From Trichodelitschia bisporula (lineage: Eukaryota; Ascomycota; Dothideomycetes; Phaeotrichales; Phaeotrichaceae), in the NCBI GenBank assembly GCA_010356995.1, contig ML996694.1:540035-604034 (forward strand): DNA of 64,000 nt. Direction: 5' to 3'. The stretch's first letter is position 1. The number at the start of each line of letters is the position of its first letter. Below are positions 22,760-34,777 of this stretch, piece by piece. Position numbers and translations under genes: made by a program. The notes beneath the pieces were generated by a model. The model was not told where the DNA came from, ran no database searches, and saw only the letters and a program-made list of their open reading frames with translations.

Positions 22760-25283
22760 CTAGGGTCCATCATCGGTTACTCCCCAGAGCCTCGAAACCG
22801 CCGCCCACCCGAACTCCGCAGTCCCGTCCACAGCCTTAACATCTCGCAACCACTCGATCAGTGCCACAACGGTCTTTTCCGTATTCTTCATAAGGAACCC
22901 GCCGTCAGGGCCAAGCAGATCACGCAGAATCTCGTTTTCAGTCGCAAGACGCAACAGGATCAGCACGCCCAAGAAGTTTTGTGTCCAGGCGAACAAATAC
23001 GGCACCAGCCGCTTCTGGCTGCGACAAGGCTCCATGGCCACGGGCCAGAGCAAGGCAGCGCGTAAGCAGCACAAGGCATACTCGCGATCCGTTGTCGTCA
23101 CGAGCGAAGGAAAGTGCAGGACCTTGTATACAAACGGTCGCGCCGCCAGATACTTGGCGTAATAGAAACGCGAGCGGAGCTGCGATAGGAGCAGCGCGTA
23201 GAGCGTCCGCGGATCCGAGGGTGATTCCAGTTGGCGGACTTCAAAGCTGAAAAGCGGCTCTGTCGTCTGCTTATTGTTGATCTCGGGATACGCATGCGGC
23301 TCCTCATCCGTCCATTGCAGGAGCGGGGGAAGCAGGTGTCGCCACTGCTCGAGTTGCGTGAGAAGCTCGGAGACAAGGGCAAGCGGGGGATCGGGTGCTG
23401 GGGAGATCTCCACGTGGCTAGATGCTGCTGGCGGATTAGGGGTGGCAAATACATGGTTAGGAGGGAGTGGGGGAGAATTCGCAACTCACTTGCGAAGATC
23501 ATGACATGAATGCGAGTTATCAGCCTCCGGAGAGTTATCATTGCCATGAATTGCATGTGAAGTCCTTCTTCCCGTTGGTCAAACGGCGCGCTGTTGCCTG
23601 GAAGCGGTACTTGGCTTTCAAGGTCGCTGATTCCCGTTCGCGGGAGATCGAGGTCCATGTGATACCAGCTGCAGCAGCAGAAGCGGCACATCAGCAGGTG
23701 GCCAAAATCTCCGGGGAAGTTTACCTTTCCATGAGATTACACGTCCAGTAGGCTTTGATGATTTGCTGTCCGTAGGACGAGTCCCAGTCAATGTCGTCAC
23801 TACGCACCAAATGAGTTGGTTTTTTTTACACAGAAGCAATATGCTGGGACCATCGTACCATGAAATCAATACTTGGAGCGTCATTGCGGCCGAAACAGAA
23901 GACCGCCAGAAATCCTAGAGCCCAGTCAACCATCTCGCTCCGCCTAACGTCTAGGACATCAGTGTACTCACAATATGTCTTGAGCATGCCTCAAAATATA
24001 CGCTGGGCCGGGGAAACTCGTTATTCCTCCTTTCGGTTTGTGACTTCAAGACGGGGTGACTTACGCAAAGAGAACAAATATCTGTACATTTTCAAGGCTC
24101 GTTTGGGTGCAAATCAATCCGAGCCGCTTGCGTGCCTCATTGAATAATTCCAATCCAGGCGGTCGCTTCCGCGATCCACCACGGAAGCCGCTCGGCGACA
24201 GGCCGTGGTGGTAGATTTCGACGGGTTCCTCGTATATTCCGGCATAAGCCATTTGGCCAAGGGCAAATACCAACAGCGCCAAAACAGACGCTGTGTCGCC
24301 ATAAGCGAAGCCGGTCTCGGCAACTGTCCGCAAAGCGCCTTCCTCGAACGAGTGGCGATCAAGAAGTGGATATAGAATGTTGAATGACGAGAAGTAGTTC
24401 TCCGTATAGTCCCCCATCAGTTGGGGGGATAAGCCTTCGAAAGACACTCGCGGTTCGTCATCATCGCCTATTCCTTCCGAAGGTACGAGAGTTGTCAGCG
24501 GTGCCACGCTGCAGGGCAGAGACCATGCGTCCTTCCTCAACTCAAGATTGATGAACCAATGCGTGCCCTCGGACTTGAGAAGTTTCAATTCATTTGCCGG
24601 GTCAAAACCATACCGCTGGAAACACTCAAGGACTGCTGGCCACAGCAGAACCTTGTGAGGGGCGGTTAAATGCTGGTAAGAAGTAGGGACATCAGGAGGG
24701 AGTCTTGGGTGTGAAGATTGGTCGGGTTGGTACTTGTCGGGAGCAACGTCCAGCTGCGACGATGCCCGACCATCGACAGTAGCGGAGGATCCTGGGCCAA
24801 TGGAGGGGGGAGAGGGGAAGCCGCCAGACGGAATGTCGGGGCGAGGCTCGAATAAACCGCTAGCAGGGTTAATCACCATCCCAATCACATTCAGCTTGTT
24901 TTCCATCCTCGAGAGTTGGTCCATTATGTGCTGGATGCTCTTATCCTTTCTGTAAGTGGCAAACGAAGAAGGGGAACTCGTTAGTGGAAGCTCTTACTCC
25001 CAAGTGATTTCGCAATATCTCACTTCGTCGGTTGTGGTTCGCGATATGTGCATGCAACGTTGAGTCTCCGGCAGAGGCCGCATTTTGGACGCTTTTCGTC
25101 ACATTTGGACTTTCTAGTGCGACATGTTTCGCACGCCTGGGCGGCAATCGCTGCTCGCTCTCTCCTGCCATGCGTATCTTCGGAATTGCTGGATGCTGAA
25201 GCAGCGTTGCCAGAGAGCGGCGTATTGCCAGGCAAGGGATCGGAGCGCTTGCTGGCTCCCGGAGACGCAGCTTGTTGGCTCAT
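22760..25283 (-). CDS. Zn(II)2Cys6 fungal transcription factor
   Basis: Seven exons (25283-25024, 24949-24065, 24002-23972, 23914-23859, 23799-23725, 23668-23490, 23427-22760) join in frame to 717 residues. The DNA-binding cluster at about residues 54-80 fits CX2CX6CX6CX2CX6C (begins [11 protein letters not shown]). A short linker and a dimerisation-type segment ([15 protein letters not shown]) follow. The large middle region shows hallmarks of the fungal transcription factor domain: [17 protein letters not shown], then [10 protein letters not shown] and [19 protein letters not shown]. Phase agrees at every junction. The last acceptor is a tandem CAGCAG, so one Ala may be optional. The start was set at the ATG nearest the zinc cluster; an upstream in-frame extension is hydrophobic and unlikely. 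The regulated pathway cannot be inferred, since no metabolic cluster lies beside it. Confidence 0.9.
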
Positions 25284-27325
25284 GGTGAAGACATGGTAAC
25301 TGAGGGTTGTGGGAAGAAGTGGCGGAAGAAAAAATGCAAAGGCAAAGGAGTGGGTGGGTGGGGGGGCGGGGAGGGGGATATACATATATGGCCACCCTCA
25401 AATCTCTACAATTGGACGATTGACGATATGCGTTCTACGCGGAGCGGGGCCAATATGTGCGAATACTTCAGAACGCATCGGAAAGAGGCCGCCAACTTGA
25501 CTTGTCAAAACGGGTGGAAGTCATCTGCAGCAGATCGTCAATGATGGTGGACTATTCTGCCATGCTTAGAGACCATGGGGAGACCAGGGAGGCCTTTGAG
25601 CAGAAACTGGACTTCTGCAAAGGCATGGGGTACAGGTGCCTTTCCAGCGAATCGGAGTTCCCTCGTCGTCGTCTGCCCTCTCTTTGGGTGCCATGCGGAG
25701 AGCTGCCATGGGAAAGATACGTATCGGAGCTATGTTTCTCCTGGCATCGTCAACTGATGATAAAAATATTTATCTTTTTCTTTTGCCACCGGCGAGCCGC
25801 TGCTTTAGCTTACCCTATGCTGCTCATCATACTCCGTAGAATGCTTTTGTCAAGCCATGTTGACCTGATGGCTTCGGCTTTTGCGAGCCTTCCGAGTGCC
25901 TCATCCATCCGGAGGCAAGTGACAGATATCCTTTTGACGTTCCGAATTGGAGATCATCGTCCTCTGCACATCGTCCGTCGCAGACGACACCTCATGATGC
26001 AAAGCGAGATGTGTTAGTGACGATGGTGGGACCGTAGAGGAATTGTATTTGAGTCTGGGTGTAGGCTTATAAGACGGTTGGTTGGCCGGGTGGGAGACAA
26101 GTTGAAGAGGTTTTCAGCTCCGCGAGATGTGGACAGGATGTTTCGAGCTGCCACACGGCCAGGCGAAACGTACTCCGTAGCGTTTAATAGCGAAACGTCA
26201 CTACCGTACCAACTGCATGTTTCGTCGGAGGCGTATTTGGCGAATGTCGAACCAAATGTGCGTTGTATAGTACGTACCGTGGTGGATTTATATGATGTGA
26301 AGATTTATAGTGGTGAGGGAGATGACGTGGAAAGTTTTGCTTAGGCGAAGTCGTGGAGAGATGCTGAAAAGAGGGAGAAGGGAGAAGGAGGAACCTGAAG
26401 GAACTGAAGAGAGGAGATTATCGAATTTGAAGCGCTTCAGGACCAGTACTCGTAGCTGAAGTTTCCAAGTGCTCCATCGTGACTACCATCCTACTCATCA
26501 CAGCAACTCCCTCCTTATCGGCCAAGACTATTTCTTTCTTTGTCACTTCCCTTCCACTAAGATATCTCCTTCAAACGGACCTCCCTTCACCCTCCCTAGT
26601 CCTTTCGTCAGTGAATGTTCCACTCTTCTCGGCTTGTACCGTATTTGGTGAGAGCCGACAACGTCGTACACATCTCCAACAGTCAAGTCTTCCCGTCTTG
26701 TGTCCCCGTTTTGTGTTCGCCTGTCACCCACTACACCCGCCCTTTCATCTCCTTCGTTACCACTTTCGTTCTTCCTCTCTCCCAATCTTCACCTTCTGGC
26801 CTCCCCCTTTATCTCCCTATCTCAAGACTCCCCTTTCCGACATCTTGACACCCTACTAACTCTATACATTGTCGATCAGTCTCCCCCAGTTCGGCATCCA
26901 GATGCCCCCCCGTGCCTTCTTCCCTTGCTTAACACCAACCACCATGCCTCTCACCAACCCCCACTCATCATTCCAAACGCGTCCCCCACGGAAAGTGACC
27001 TTACCAACGCGTCTTCCCGCGCCCCAAGCTACCATCCCTTGCTGGTCCCGCACCACCCGCGCAACCCTCGCACAGAGCTACTCTACAATCCGTCTCATCG
27101 CCCCCCCATGAGCCCAGCCCAACCTCACGGTGCCCCTCGCACGGAGTAGACGGCCCAACTTAATAAAGCCAGTCATCACGTCCCTTTCGACTCTCCCCTT
27201 CCCATCCGTATCCCGAGTCTGATTCGTTCTCTCCCTCGTTTCTCGCGCCCAGTCTTTCGTTCCCCAGCAGCAAGTCTGCCCCCTCTCTAGCAGAGTATTC
27301 AAGTAAAAACAAAAAAGAAAACATC
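25284..27325. other. Divergent intergenic region with promoters
   Basis: It separates the minus-strand transcription factor from the plus-strand small secreted protein gene. The right half (26.5-27.3 kb) is strongly C/T-rich, as expected for a leader. Two perfect TACTCCGTA motifs occur at 25830-25838 and 26171-26179. Open frames here reflect the base bias and are not supported as genes. Confidence 0.5.
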
Positions 27326-27809
27326 ATGAAGCTCTCTCTCCCCTCTCCCCAGGGCCGGTACCCCCACTCCTTTCTCAAGGCTCTAACCCTCGCCCTGCTC
27401 CTAACGAGCGCAACCTCCTCCCCGATCCCGCTATCCGAAGTCGACGAGCTCCGCGCCGAAGGTCTATCAGAGGTAAGCCCTTCGACCGCAACCACTCCAT
27501 CCCTGACAGCCCCAGCGTGACATTCTTTCCCACTTCCACACCTCGCACCCCACGCCCGCGCTTGAGCGCACCACCGCCCCGAATCGTGGTGTTGACACCG
27601 AGGGCGATGTGTCGCCGGGCGTGCCGCAGCTGAGCTTCAACACCATGGTCTTTGTTGACCGGCTGTCGGGGCTTCTTGATGGAGTGGTGCGCGCGGGGCC
27701 TGGAGCCGAAGGCGAGGGCACTGCCACCGACGCCTATGAGGGCATGGCTGATGAGGTGGAGCGGCCGCGCTGGGTGTTCAAGTGGTTTGGCGCTAGCGGG
27801 CGGGCTTGA
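27326..27809 (+). CDS. Small secreted or membrane-anchored protein, unknown function
   Basis: Two exons (27326-27472, 27516-27809) joined over a 43-nt GTAAGC...CCCAG intron give 146 residues. The N-terminus has a hydrophobic core, FLKALTLALLLTSATSS, consistent with a signal peptide cleaved near residue 31. The rest is hydrophilic with no cysteine, which is unusual for a fungal effector. Notable pieces are DILSHFHTSHPTPALE, SFNTMVFVDRL and the C-terminal PRWVFKWFG. The ATG has an A-rich context just upstream. I do not recognise the family; the exon junction and intact frame are the main evidence. Confidence 0.65.
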
Positions 27810-28066
27810 TGGGACAGGCGTCAGCTGCCACCGGCTTTTGGCCAGGAAAGAAGCTGGGAGATGCATGAGTGGGATGGGACTCGGCTTAGTTTCGCTATAG
27901 ACATGAACTATCGACGAAAAATGGACGAACCGAGCGGAGCATCATGATCCCTACCAATTCCATCGGGTTGCGTCAGCCTAACTACGACACCATGCGCCAC
28001 CCAGTTAACCTTGATCCGGTTGCGAGAAAAAAGCAACAAGGGAATGCTGTATTCGAGACCGCCGCC

Positions 28067-29174
28067 TTACACACCCATCGTGAAGTCGTACTCGATGCCT
28101 GGCGTCACGCTAGCCATGAACTTGAGGAAGACCACCAGGTACTGATCTACCCGGATGGCAACCTCTTCCTCTTCCTCGCCCTTCCCCGGCTCCTGCAACA
28201 CCTCCCACTCATCGCCATCCTTGGGTTTGTTGCTCTCGAGCACACCTGAAAGCTGCATCGACTTCATGTTGTCCACCAGGCCTTCCAGTCCTGTGATAGG
28301 TCGCCCTGTAGCGGTACCCTCTTGGCCGCTTCGCAAGCGCTGCATACGTAGCTTGAGGGCGGCATCGGCGCGATCGAGCAGAGCCTTCATGACGGCGGCG
28401 TGCTTGCAGGGGTGTACCGACGCCATCTTGAGAGCAGACTCGAAGAATGGAAAGTCTTCAAGCGTCACCGTCTTCTCCTTGTAGTCGCCGACTATATCCT
28501 CCATCATACTAGGTGGTGATAGGGGCTCGGAGCGCGAGTTGTAACCAGACAAGTAGAGGCGTGGTGTTCGATAGTAGGGCGAGTACATGATGTACAGGTT
28601 GTAGGTGCGTGAAGGCCTGCGTTAGTCAGTACGGGACTGTGAAGAAAAAGAACGATGGAACTTACCCGTCATCGCCCTCACCTCCATCGCGGATGATGGC
28701 CTCCTCGTCATCCTCTTCATCCTCCATATCCGGGATATCCTCTTCCTCATCACCCAGCTCACCCAAGCGCCCGCTCTCATCCACAGTTCGCACATCCTTC
28801 ACACGTGCCTCCTGACTGGCAGCCATCCCGCCTGTACGCAGCCACCCCTCATCGTCGCCACCTGGGACATCAAGTCCATCACGCACGATGGTTTCGTCAG
28901 TTCCAGCGTCGCCCGCAAAATCGTTGTTCAACCGCCGGGGGCAAGGCACGCCGCGAGTGACGAGAAACTGCTTCCCTTCAGGCAGGTAGGCAACTCGACG
29001 TGAGGGGTGCGAAGCGTCGCTCCATGACCAAGAGGGAAACTTATAGACGAGGAAGTCGCCCGCGAGAAGGAACTCTTCAGGTGTGATTTGCCCCGTGCTT
29101 CGGAATGTGCTGGTATGGCGTACGGGGGTATACCGGTCACGGATGGAGTTGACGGTGCTGTAGAGGTAGTTCAT
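28067..29174 (-). CDS. ATG3: Autophagy E2-like conjugating enzyme Atg3
   Basis: Two exons (29174-28666, 28616-28067) joined over a GTAAG...CAG intron encode 352 residues. The N-terminus [18 protein letters not shown] and the segment [20 protein letters not shown] are characteristic of Atg3. An acidic flexible insert ([16 protein letters not shown]) follows, then [20 protein letters not shown]. The catalytic cysteine lies in the conserved HPC motif ([11 protein letters not shown]), about residue 240. A likely Atg8-interacting motif, WEVL, lies at about residues 307-310, where yeast Atg3 has WEDL. Atg3 accepts Atg8 from Atg7 and transfers it to phosphatidylethanolamine on the growing autophagosome. 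The gene converges with the small secreted protein gene, leaving about 257 nt between stops. Confidence 0.95.
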
Positions 29175-29819
29175 TTTCACGGTGGCGATCGTTGTAGGAG
29201 AGGAGGTGGTATAGAAGTAAAGTGGGAGCAAATAGCTAGCAGCCCAAAGACGCGGCTTTGTGCGGTCGTCCGCTCTAGGCAGATGCACTGCTGAAAGGTG
29301 GGGTTGGGGTGGAGTCGAGATGGTGGGGTTCGCAGTTGCTCGCTCGTACGGGGCCAAGCCAAGATGATGCACCAATAGATTGCGGGGTTAAGGCTCGTGG
29401 TCGATGTGTTCGCTGGTCCTGCGATGATGATACTGCGTATTGTGTAGACACAGTAAGGTGTGAGGTTTTCAAGGGCGTGGTGGAAGTATCGTGCTGATAT
29501 TGTTGGGAGTTGGGGGCTGAGTGAGGAGGTTGGAAGGTCAAAGAGAGGTTGGAGAGTGGTGGGGGTCAGTGACAGGAGGGAGTGAGATGGACTACTACGC
29601 CGGTTCGGTGACCGCTTTGGCCCTTGAGTTTGTCTGCCTGGGCCAGCCTGCAAAATGCCAGCCACCTGAGCGCACGGATCACGTTCACACCTGGTTAACC
29701 TTACTCACTCATCTCCAGTTCACCAGTCCACTGCATGTGCACTTGTACTAGTCACACGATAACTACGCTGAGATGCACCGGCGCCCAGAGCCAAAAGAGA
29801 AACCCCCAATGCTCTGATT
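29175..29819. other. Intergenic region between Atg3 and DGAT1 genes
   Basis: Both flanking genes are on the minus strand, so this holds the Atg3 promoter and the 3' UTR of the acyltransferase gene. No gene is seen. Confidence 0.5.
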
Positions 29820-31508
29820 TCACCTACTTCGAGCGGAAAACTGCTTGCTCCCGCTTCCGTACTTCGCCTGCCAAGCAAAGAAGTACAACAAGGCTGCCAG
29901 CGGTTGGCCAACGAGGCAGAAAGATATCCAAAAGATCAAGTTTCCAACCACCTTGGCCATATAACTTTTCCCTCTCCCTATGATATCCGTCAAGGCGATG
30001 AGAGGAATCTGTCCCATCATTCCCGCAAATGCCACCCCTGCGAAGGGTTAGAGACGAGATGACCGGGCAGGTCAGGTACCTACAAATCAGATTGTGCGTC
30101 GGCACACCAACCAAAAGCTCATGGAGAACACCAGAAAATATAAAGACAAGAATCTGCGCTATCGAAGGGGGGACCCCACGTCCGACTAGTGGCGAGTAGA
30201 CGTGGCGCTTCATGAAATGGTAGACAGGCTTGTTCCAAGAAGTCCAGTAAGTCCGGATACTCCATACGTTCCACCAGTCCGAGTAAAACTCGCGGTCAGC
30301 AAACCGCATGACTTCGGCCAAAGCGTTTAGCCATGACTGAAAGAAGGCGAAGAAGCCGGCGAGCCAACAAAAGAGCGAAATGGTGGATAGCTTCATGATA
30401 CGCTCCGCAATGGAAACCAAGTCCAACGCCGCAATGTGGTCCATGGAGTTGTTCAACAGTGGAACCGCATATTGTGCCGACGCGATCCAAATCACGATGC
30501 CCAAGCCAGCCGCTTCGGCAAGGCGCTTGCCCACGAAGACCCATCTGATGTGAGAAGTGCGAGGGTAGACAGGCTGGTAGACCAAGGTTGGTGCCCACCA
30601 AAAGTAGCACAGGTTGTTCAGCGTGATGTTCTGGGGGTAAGGGCAGGATTTGTAGAGTTCTGGAACCTCTTCGTCTGCTCGAGGATATACCAACGCATGG
30701 CGGAGGTCACGGTTAGTCAGGGCATAGGAGCACGTCTTAAGCCACACGATAATGGCGTGTAGTTCGCAGAGCGTCCCGATTCCAGGATGGTTGATGAAGT
30801 AGTAGACCATAGTGGAGGTGATGACGAGATTCATGGTAGCGTTGATGCCGTGGGCAAAAGCGATGAGGTACCATGCGTAGTGGAAGTTTTTGCGGTCGGT
30901 TTCTCCAGTAGCATCGGCCTTGGTTTCCGCTCTTTTGATTCGAGCAACGGCACCTTTTGCTTGCTGAGCAGCAACCAGCTCAATAATGTAGGCGACAAAA
31001 AGATGGCACGGGATGGAGAGATATAGGATGGAACCGAGCACAACATCTTGCCGGCGATAATCGTGACAACTGATACAAATCAAAACTCCATACTGCACAT
31101 GTTAGCGATGGTCCTCAATGACCCCACGTTCATACTTTGCGGAAGTTCTCAATCATCAGGCGTAGATTTGAAACCACTGAAGCGGTTAGCAAAGCAACAT
31201 TCTGGCTATTAATCGGCGCAAATACCAAGCATCAGGACCATTAGGTTCCTGAACCCCACAAAGCTGGGGGTTTCTTTCGCATCTTGGCTGCTGAGACAAG
31301 AGGCTCGCGCCTGTGAATGGATGGCAAAAACGTGATTGTATCTAGATCTTCGCGATGGGCGCTTTCTAGAAGGCAGTTCTTGCCGCCGCTCATCCCCTTG
31401 CAGAGCCTCAATGGTGTGAATTGGGGCAGCGCTGCGATTTCTCATCCCCTCATCGGGGAGTTTGGTACTTGTAGCATAGAGAGTGCTCATAAGCGACGTT
31501 GATGACAT
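29820..31508 (-). CDS. DGAT1: Diacylglycerol O-acyltransferase 1 (MBOAT family)
   Basis: Four exons (31508-31226, 31176-31136, 31092-30084, 30037-29820) join in frame to 516 residues. The segment SRYNHVFAIHSQARASCLS followed by TPSFVGFRNLMVLML and LRLMIENFRKYGVLIC is typical of the DGAT1/ACAT N-terminal region. The hallmark FYxDWWN motif appears as FYSDWWN, and the putative catalytic His is in SGVLHELLVGVPTHN. Many hydrophobic helices run through the protein, consistent with an endoplasmic-reticulum membrane enzyme that makes triacylglycerol from diacylglycerol and acyl-CoA. DGAT1 is favoured over sterol acyltransferase by overall similarity to plant and animal DGAT1 and by FYSDWWN (sterol enzymes often have FYRDWW with other flanks). 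The last intron (GTAGGT...CAG) gives a Trp at the junction, which should be confirmed. Confidence 0.88.
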
Positions 31509-32573
31509 GCTGAGCGAAGAAGATTTTCCACAAGTGCGAAACGAAGGAACAGCGGTGGAATGTGAGGGAGCCGAAGCTTGGGGTTAAGAATGGAATGATA
31601 GCTCGTGTCGCCAGCAAGGCGAGGTCCACAGGCTGTTTTTGTTGGGTGCAGGCTCGCATGCAGAAAGCTGCCGCAAATATGCGCGATCCTGGCGCGACAA
31701 ACCTACTACGGAGTAGATGTAATGTAATGACGGGGGGAGCTGTTGAGTGACGGGCCGGGGAGCTGCGGCAGCCAGGGTTGAGTGCTGAGAACTTATCGTC
31801 TGCCCCGATTTTGCTTGTGGCGAGCTGTGGCAAGATTCCCGAAGATGGGAAGTGGCCAATAGTTATACTTTTTGCTGCGGCGGAAGTTCTGGTTGAAGAA
31901 TAGTCTTTCGATGCTGGAAACATTGGAGGGCTCGCGGGTTGGATCGGAGATGTCAGAGTACTAGAGGAAACGATGGGTCTCTCTGGTTCTTCTTACTGGG
32001 GGTGTAGCATATCCTACTATGCGGTCATCTAAATCGGGGGATGGAAGTACGATAAGGGACAAGGGAAGAGAGGAGAGCAATAGGGTGTGAGAGCAAGTAC
32101 TCCGTACTGTACCGTACATCCGCAGAACAGGACCTCCCAAGACGCAATTCGCATGGGCGGCGATGCAATGCACGCCTCACGAGTCTCAACGGCTCCCGTT
32201 CTGCAGGCCCGCAGCGGGCGGCGGCGTGGGCGGCGTGGGCGGGTTCCGGGTCATCAGCCACAACACCCCGCATTCACCAGCCATAAATACACGTTTCTGC
32301 CTGAGGATTTAAGCCAGGGTGAATCAGGCAGCGAATAAAGTTACGTGCCAACACTTTTTGACCGCGTCGCCGAACCTCCAACCACCACACACCCAGCAAT
32401 CCACGAGTTGAGACCTCTCCTTCTGCCGCTCGAACTTCACATATCTTGTTTATCATCTTGATCCATCAAGTCACAGTGTCCAGTGTCGGTCGTTTCCGCA
32501 TGCCCTAGTTTTAGCAGGTGTCTTCTTTGTATCTCTGCCGGCAGGTGCACCAGCCCGCAAGCTGAAGGCAAAG
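31509..32573. promoter_or_regulatory. Divergent promoter region between DGAT1 and Pfs2 genes
   Basis: About 1.06 kb separates the two start codons. It contains perfect TACGGAGTA (31707-31715) and TACTCCGTA (32098-32106) motifs, the second followed directly by alternating GTAC-type palindromes. Open frames on both strands lack recognisable content. Confidence 0.5.
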
Positions 32574-34777
32574 ATGGATCGCGAGTTCCAGTATCAGTAT
32601 CAGTCCAACTACGATGCAGGCCGCCCACGACCCAGGAGTAAGTCTTAGCTGTGATCTGATCCTTTCTGCCCGTATCTTTATTTTTTTCTTGGCCTGTCTG
32701 TCACCACTTGGTACTAGAGCTGTTGTGTCCTGTTTCAAGTCCATCGCAATATGGATGCTATGTTTGTCGACCATCATGTGCTTAAAGTGTACTGTCACCC
32801 GTGCGATCAACCTCTATCATGATATCATCCGTCCGTCATAAATGCCGTAATCAACATTGTCAGCAAGCTATCATAGGGAACAAAGTTAACAGTTTTTAGG
32901 ACCACAAACGGATTACGGTTCTGCTGTGGTGCAGTTCGTCCGGCATCGCAAGCCGCTCTACAAGCACAGCTTCATGTTGGACATAGAACGACCCAGTTCC
33001 AGCTACATCATTGATGTAAGGAATCTTGAAGCCAACTTCTCGCTGATCTGACTTTTCACAGATGCTACCTCCCATTGCTCGACCTGACAAAGCAGCCGAC
33101 TCCATTCCCGCGAAGCATATCCACTCTTCCCTCAACAAGGCGAAGTATCCCATTAATGTCGTGCTATGGACTCCCGAGGGCCGCCGGTTGCTTACTGCCT
33201 CGTCCAGCGGCGAGTTCACCCTGTGGAATGGCATGGCATTCAATTTTGAGACCATCATGCAAGCCCACGATACCGCTATCCGCGCAGCCTGCTACTCGCA
33301 TAGTGACGACTGGCTCATATCCGCCGACCAGGAAGGCGTTGTGAAGTACTGGCAGCCCAATTTCAACAACGTCAAAGTAATCAATGGAGCGCACAACGAT
33401 GCCATTCGCGGGATTGCTTTTGCTCCCTCAGACGGCAAGTTTGTTACGGGTGGGGATGACTCCACTCTCAAGATTTGGGACTTTGCAGGCGGTGTAGAGG
33501 AGTCTACCTTGACTGGCCACCAGTGGGAGGTCCGCTGCCTAGACTGGCATCCGACCAAGGGCTTGATTGTGTCCGGGTCGAAAGACCACTCAGTGAAGCT
33601 GTGGGATCCGCGTACCAGCCGCTGCCTGACGACCCTCAATACAAGCAAGAATCAGATATCAAAGACTGTGTTCGAGCGAACCCAAGGCAACATGCTGGCT
33701 ACTGGCGGTCGAGATCAAATAATTCGCATCTTCGATCTCCGCATGATGCGTGATGTCCTCATCCTCCGTGGCAATCAAAGCGAGGTCACCTCTATCACCT
33801 GGCACCCCTACCACCGCAACCTGCTCTCTTGCGGCGACCACAAAGGTTCCATCCATCATTATCTTCTCGGCGAGCAAAATCAGCCCTCTGGACAACCTGC
33901 TACTCTTTCCCCTTACGATACCGCCGATCCTCAAAATGCTCCCGCCCAAACGATATTCCCTGCACACTCAGTCCCTTTCGCACACGACCCTACTGGCCCC
34001 ATCTGGTCTCTATCTTGGCACCCTCTCGGTCACATATTCGTCTCCGGGTCCAACGATCGGATAACACGTTTTTGGACACGCGCTCGGCCCGGCGACACGG
34101 CCTGCTTCCATGATCGATACCATCTCGGACAAGCCGCAGCCGAAGCTCAGGGAACATATGACCGGCGCGACGGTCGCCGCCAGCTGCGGGACGAGGAAGA
34201 GCAGGAGGCTCAGGATGAGGCCGACAGCCTGGTGGACCAGAAAATGCCATCCAAGCGCGCCATCCCCGGACAAGCTCCCACGCTCCCAGGCCTCGTTCCC
34301 GGCATACCCGGCATATTCCCCGGCTCCGGGGAGGCGCCTCCGATACGCGCTCCCAGCACCAAAGTCCTCCCGCCGCCGATCCCGCCGCCAGGCTTCCCGG
34401 GAATGGACCCCGCTACATTCGATCCTGTCAAGTTCGCCGAGATGTACGGCGGACATATTCCGCCGCCGCCGCTACTTAATGGAATTCCCGTCCCGCCACC
34501 TGGGTTCGCTCTGCCACTTTTGCCTGGTGGACAGATACCGCCGCCTCCTCCGCTCGGCGGTGCATTGCCTGTTGGACTGGTCCCGCCACCACCGCCAATG
34601 GTTGGAGGAGTGGGGGCGCCTGGTCTTCCTGGACTTGGAGCACCGCCGGGATTGGGAGCGCCGCCTCGTAACGATGATATGCAAGGCGGTGCTGTCGGGG
34701 GGAGGAGGCGGGCGCCATTGCCGAGCCAACAGGAGAGTTTGAGGCAGGAGATTATGAAGAAGGGTGTCAGGCGTTAG
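32574..34777 (+). CDS. PFS2: Polyadenylation factor subunit 2 (Pfs2/WDR33), WD40 protein
   Basis: Three exons (32574-32637, 32900-33015, 33062-34777) join to 631 residues; the first intron is 262 nt. After an N-terminal region with [15 protein letters not shown], seven WD40 repeats run from about residue 90 to 400, with clear WD-type ends such as LKIWDF, VKLWDP and TRFWTR. The C-terminal third is low-complexity Pro/Gly/Leu, with repeated PGLVPGIPG and IPPPPP stretches, and ends in [12 protein letters not shown]. This is the Pfs2/WDR33 arrangement of filamentous fungi. The protein is a scaffold of the cleavage and polyadenylation factor and helps recognise the poly(A) signal in the nucleus. 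The small first exon was chosen because MDREFQYQ reads in frame across both junctions. Confidence 0.94.

Noticed and set aside
26479-27149. C/T-rich plus-strand frames before the small secreted protein gene
   Set aside because: Composition is explained by the pyrimidine-rich leader; the true start with a signal peptide lies at 27326.
17380-32573. Possible secondary-metabolite cluster around the Zn2Cys6 regulator
   Set aside because: Neighbours are Atg3, DGAT1, a cyclase-family protein and gene-poor DNA; no synthase, P450 or transporter is present.
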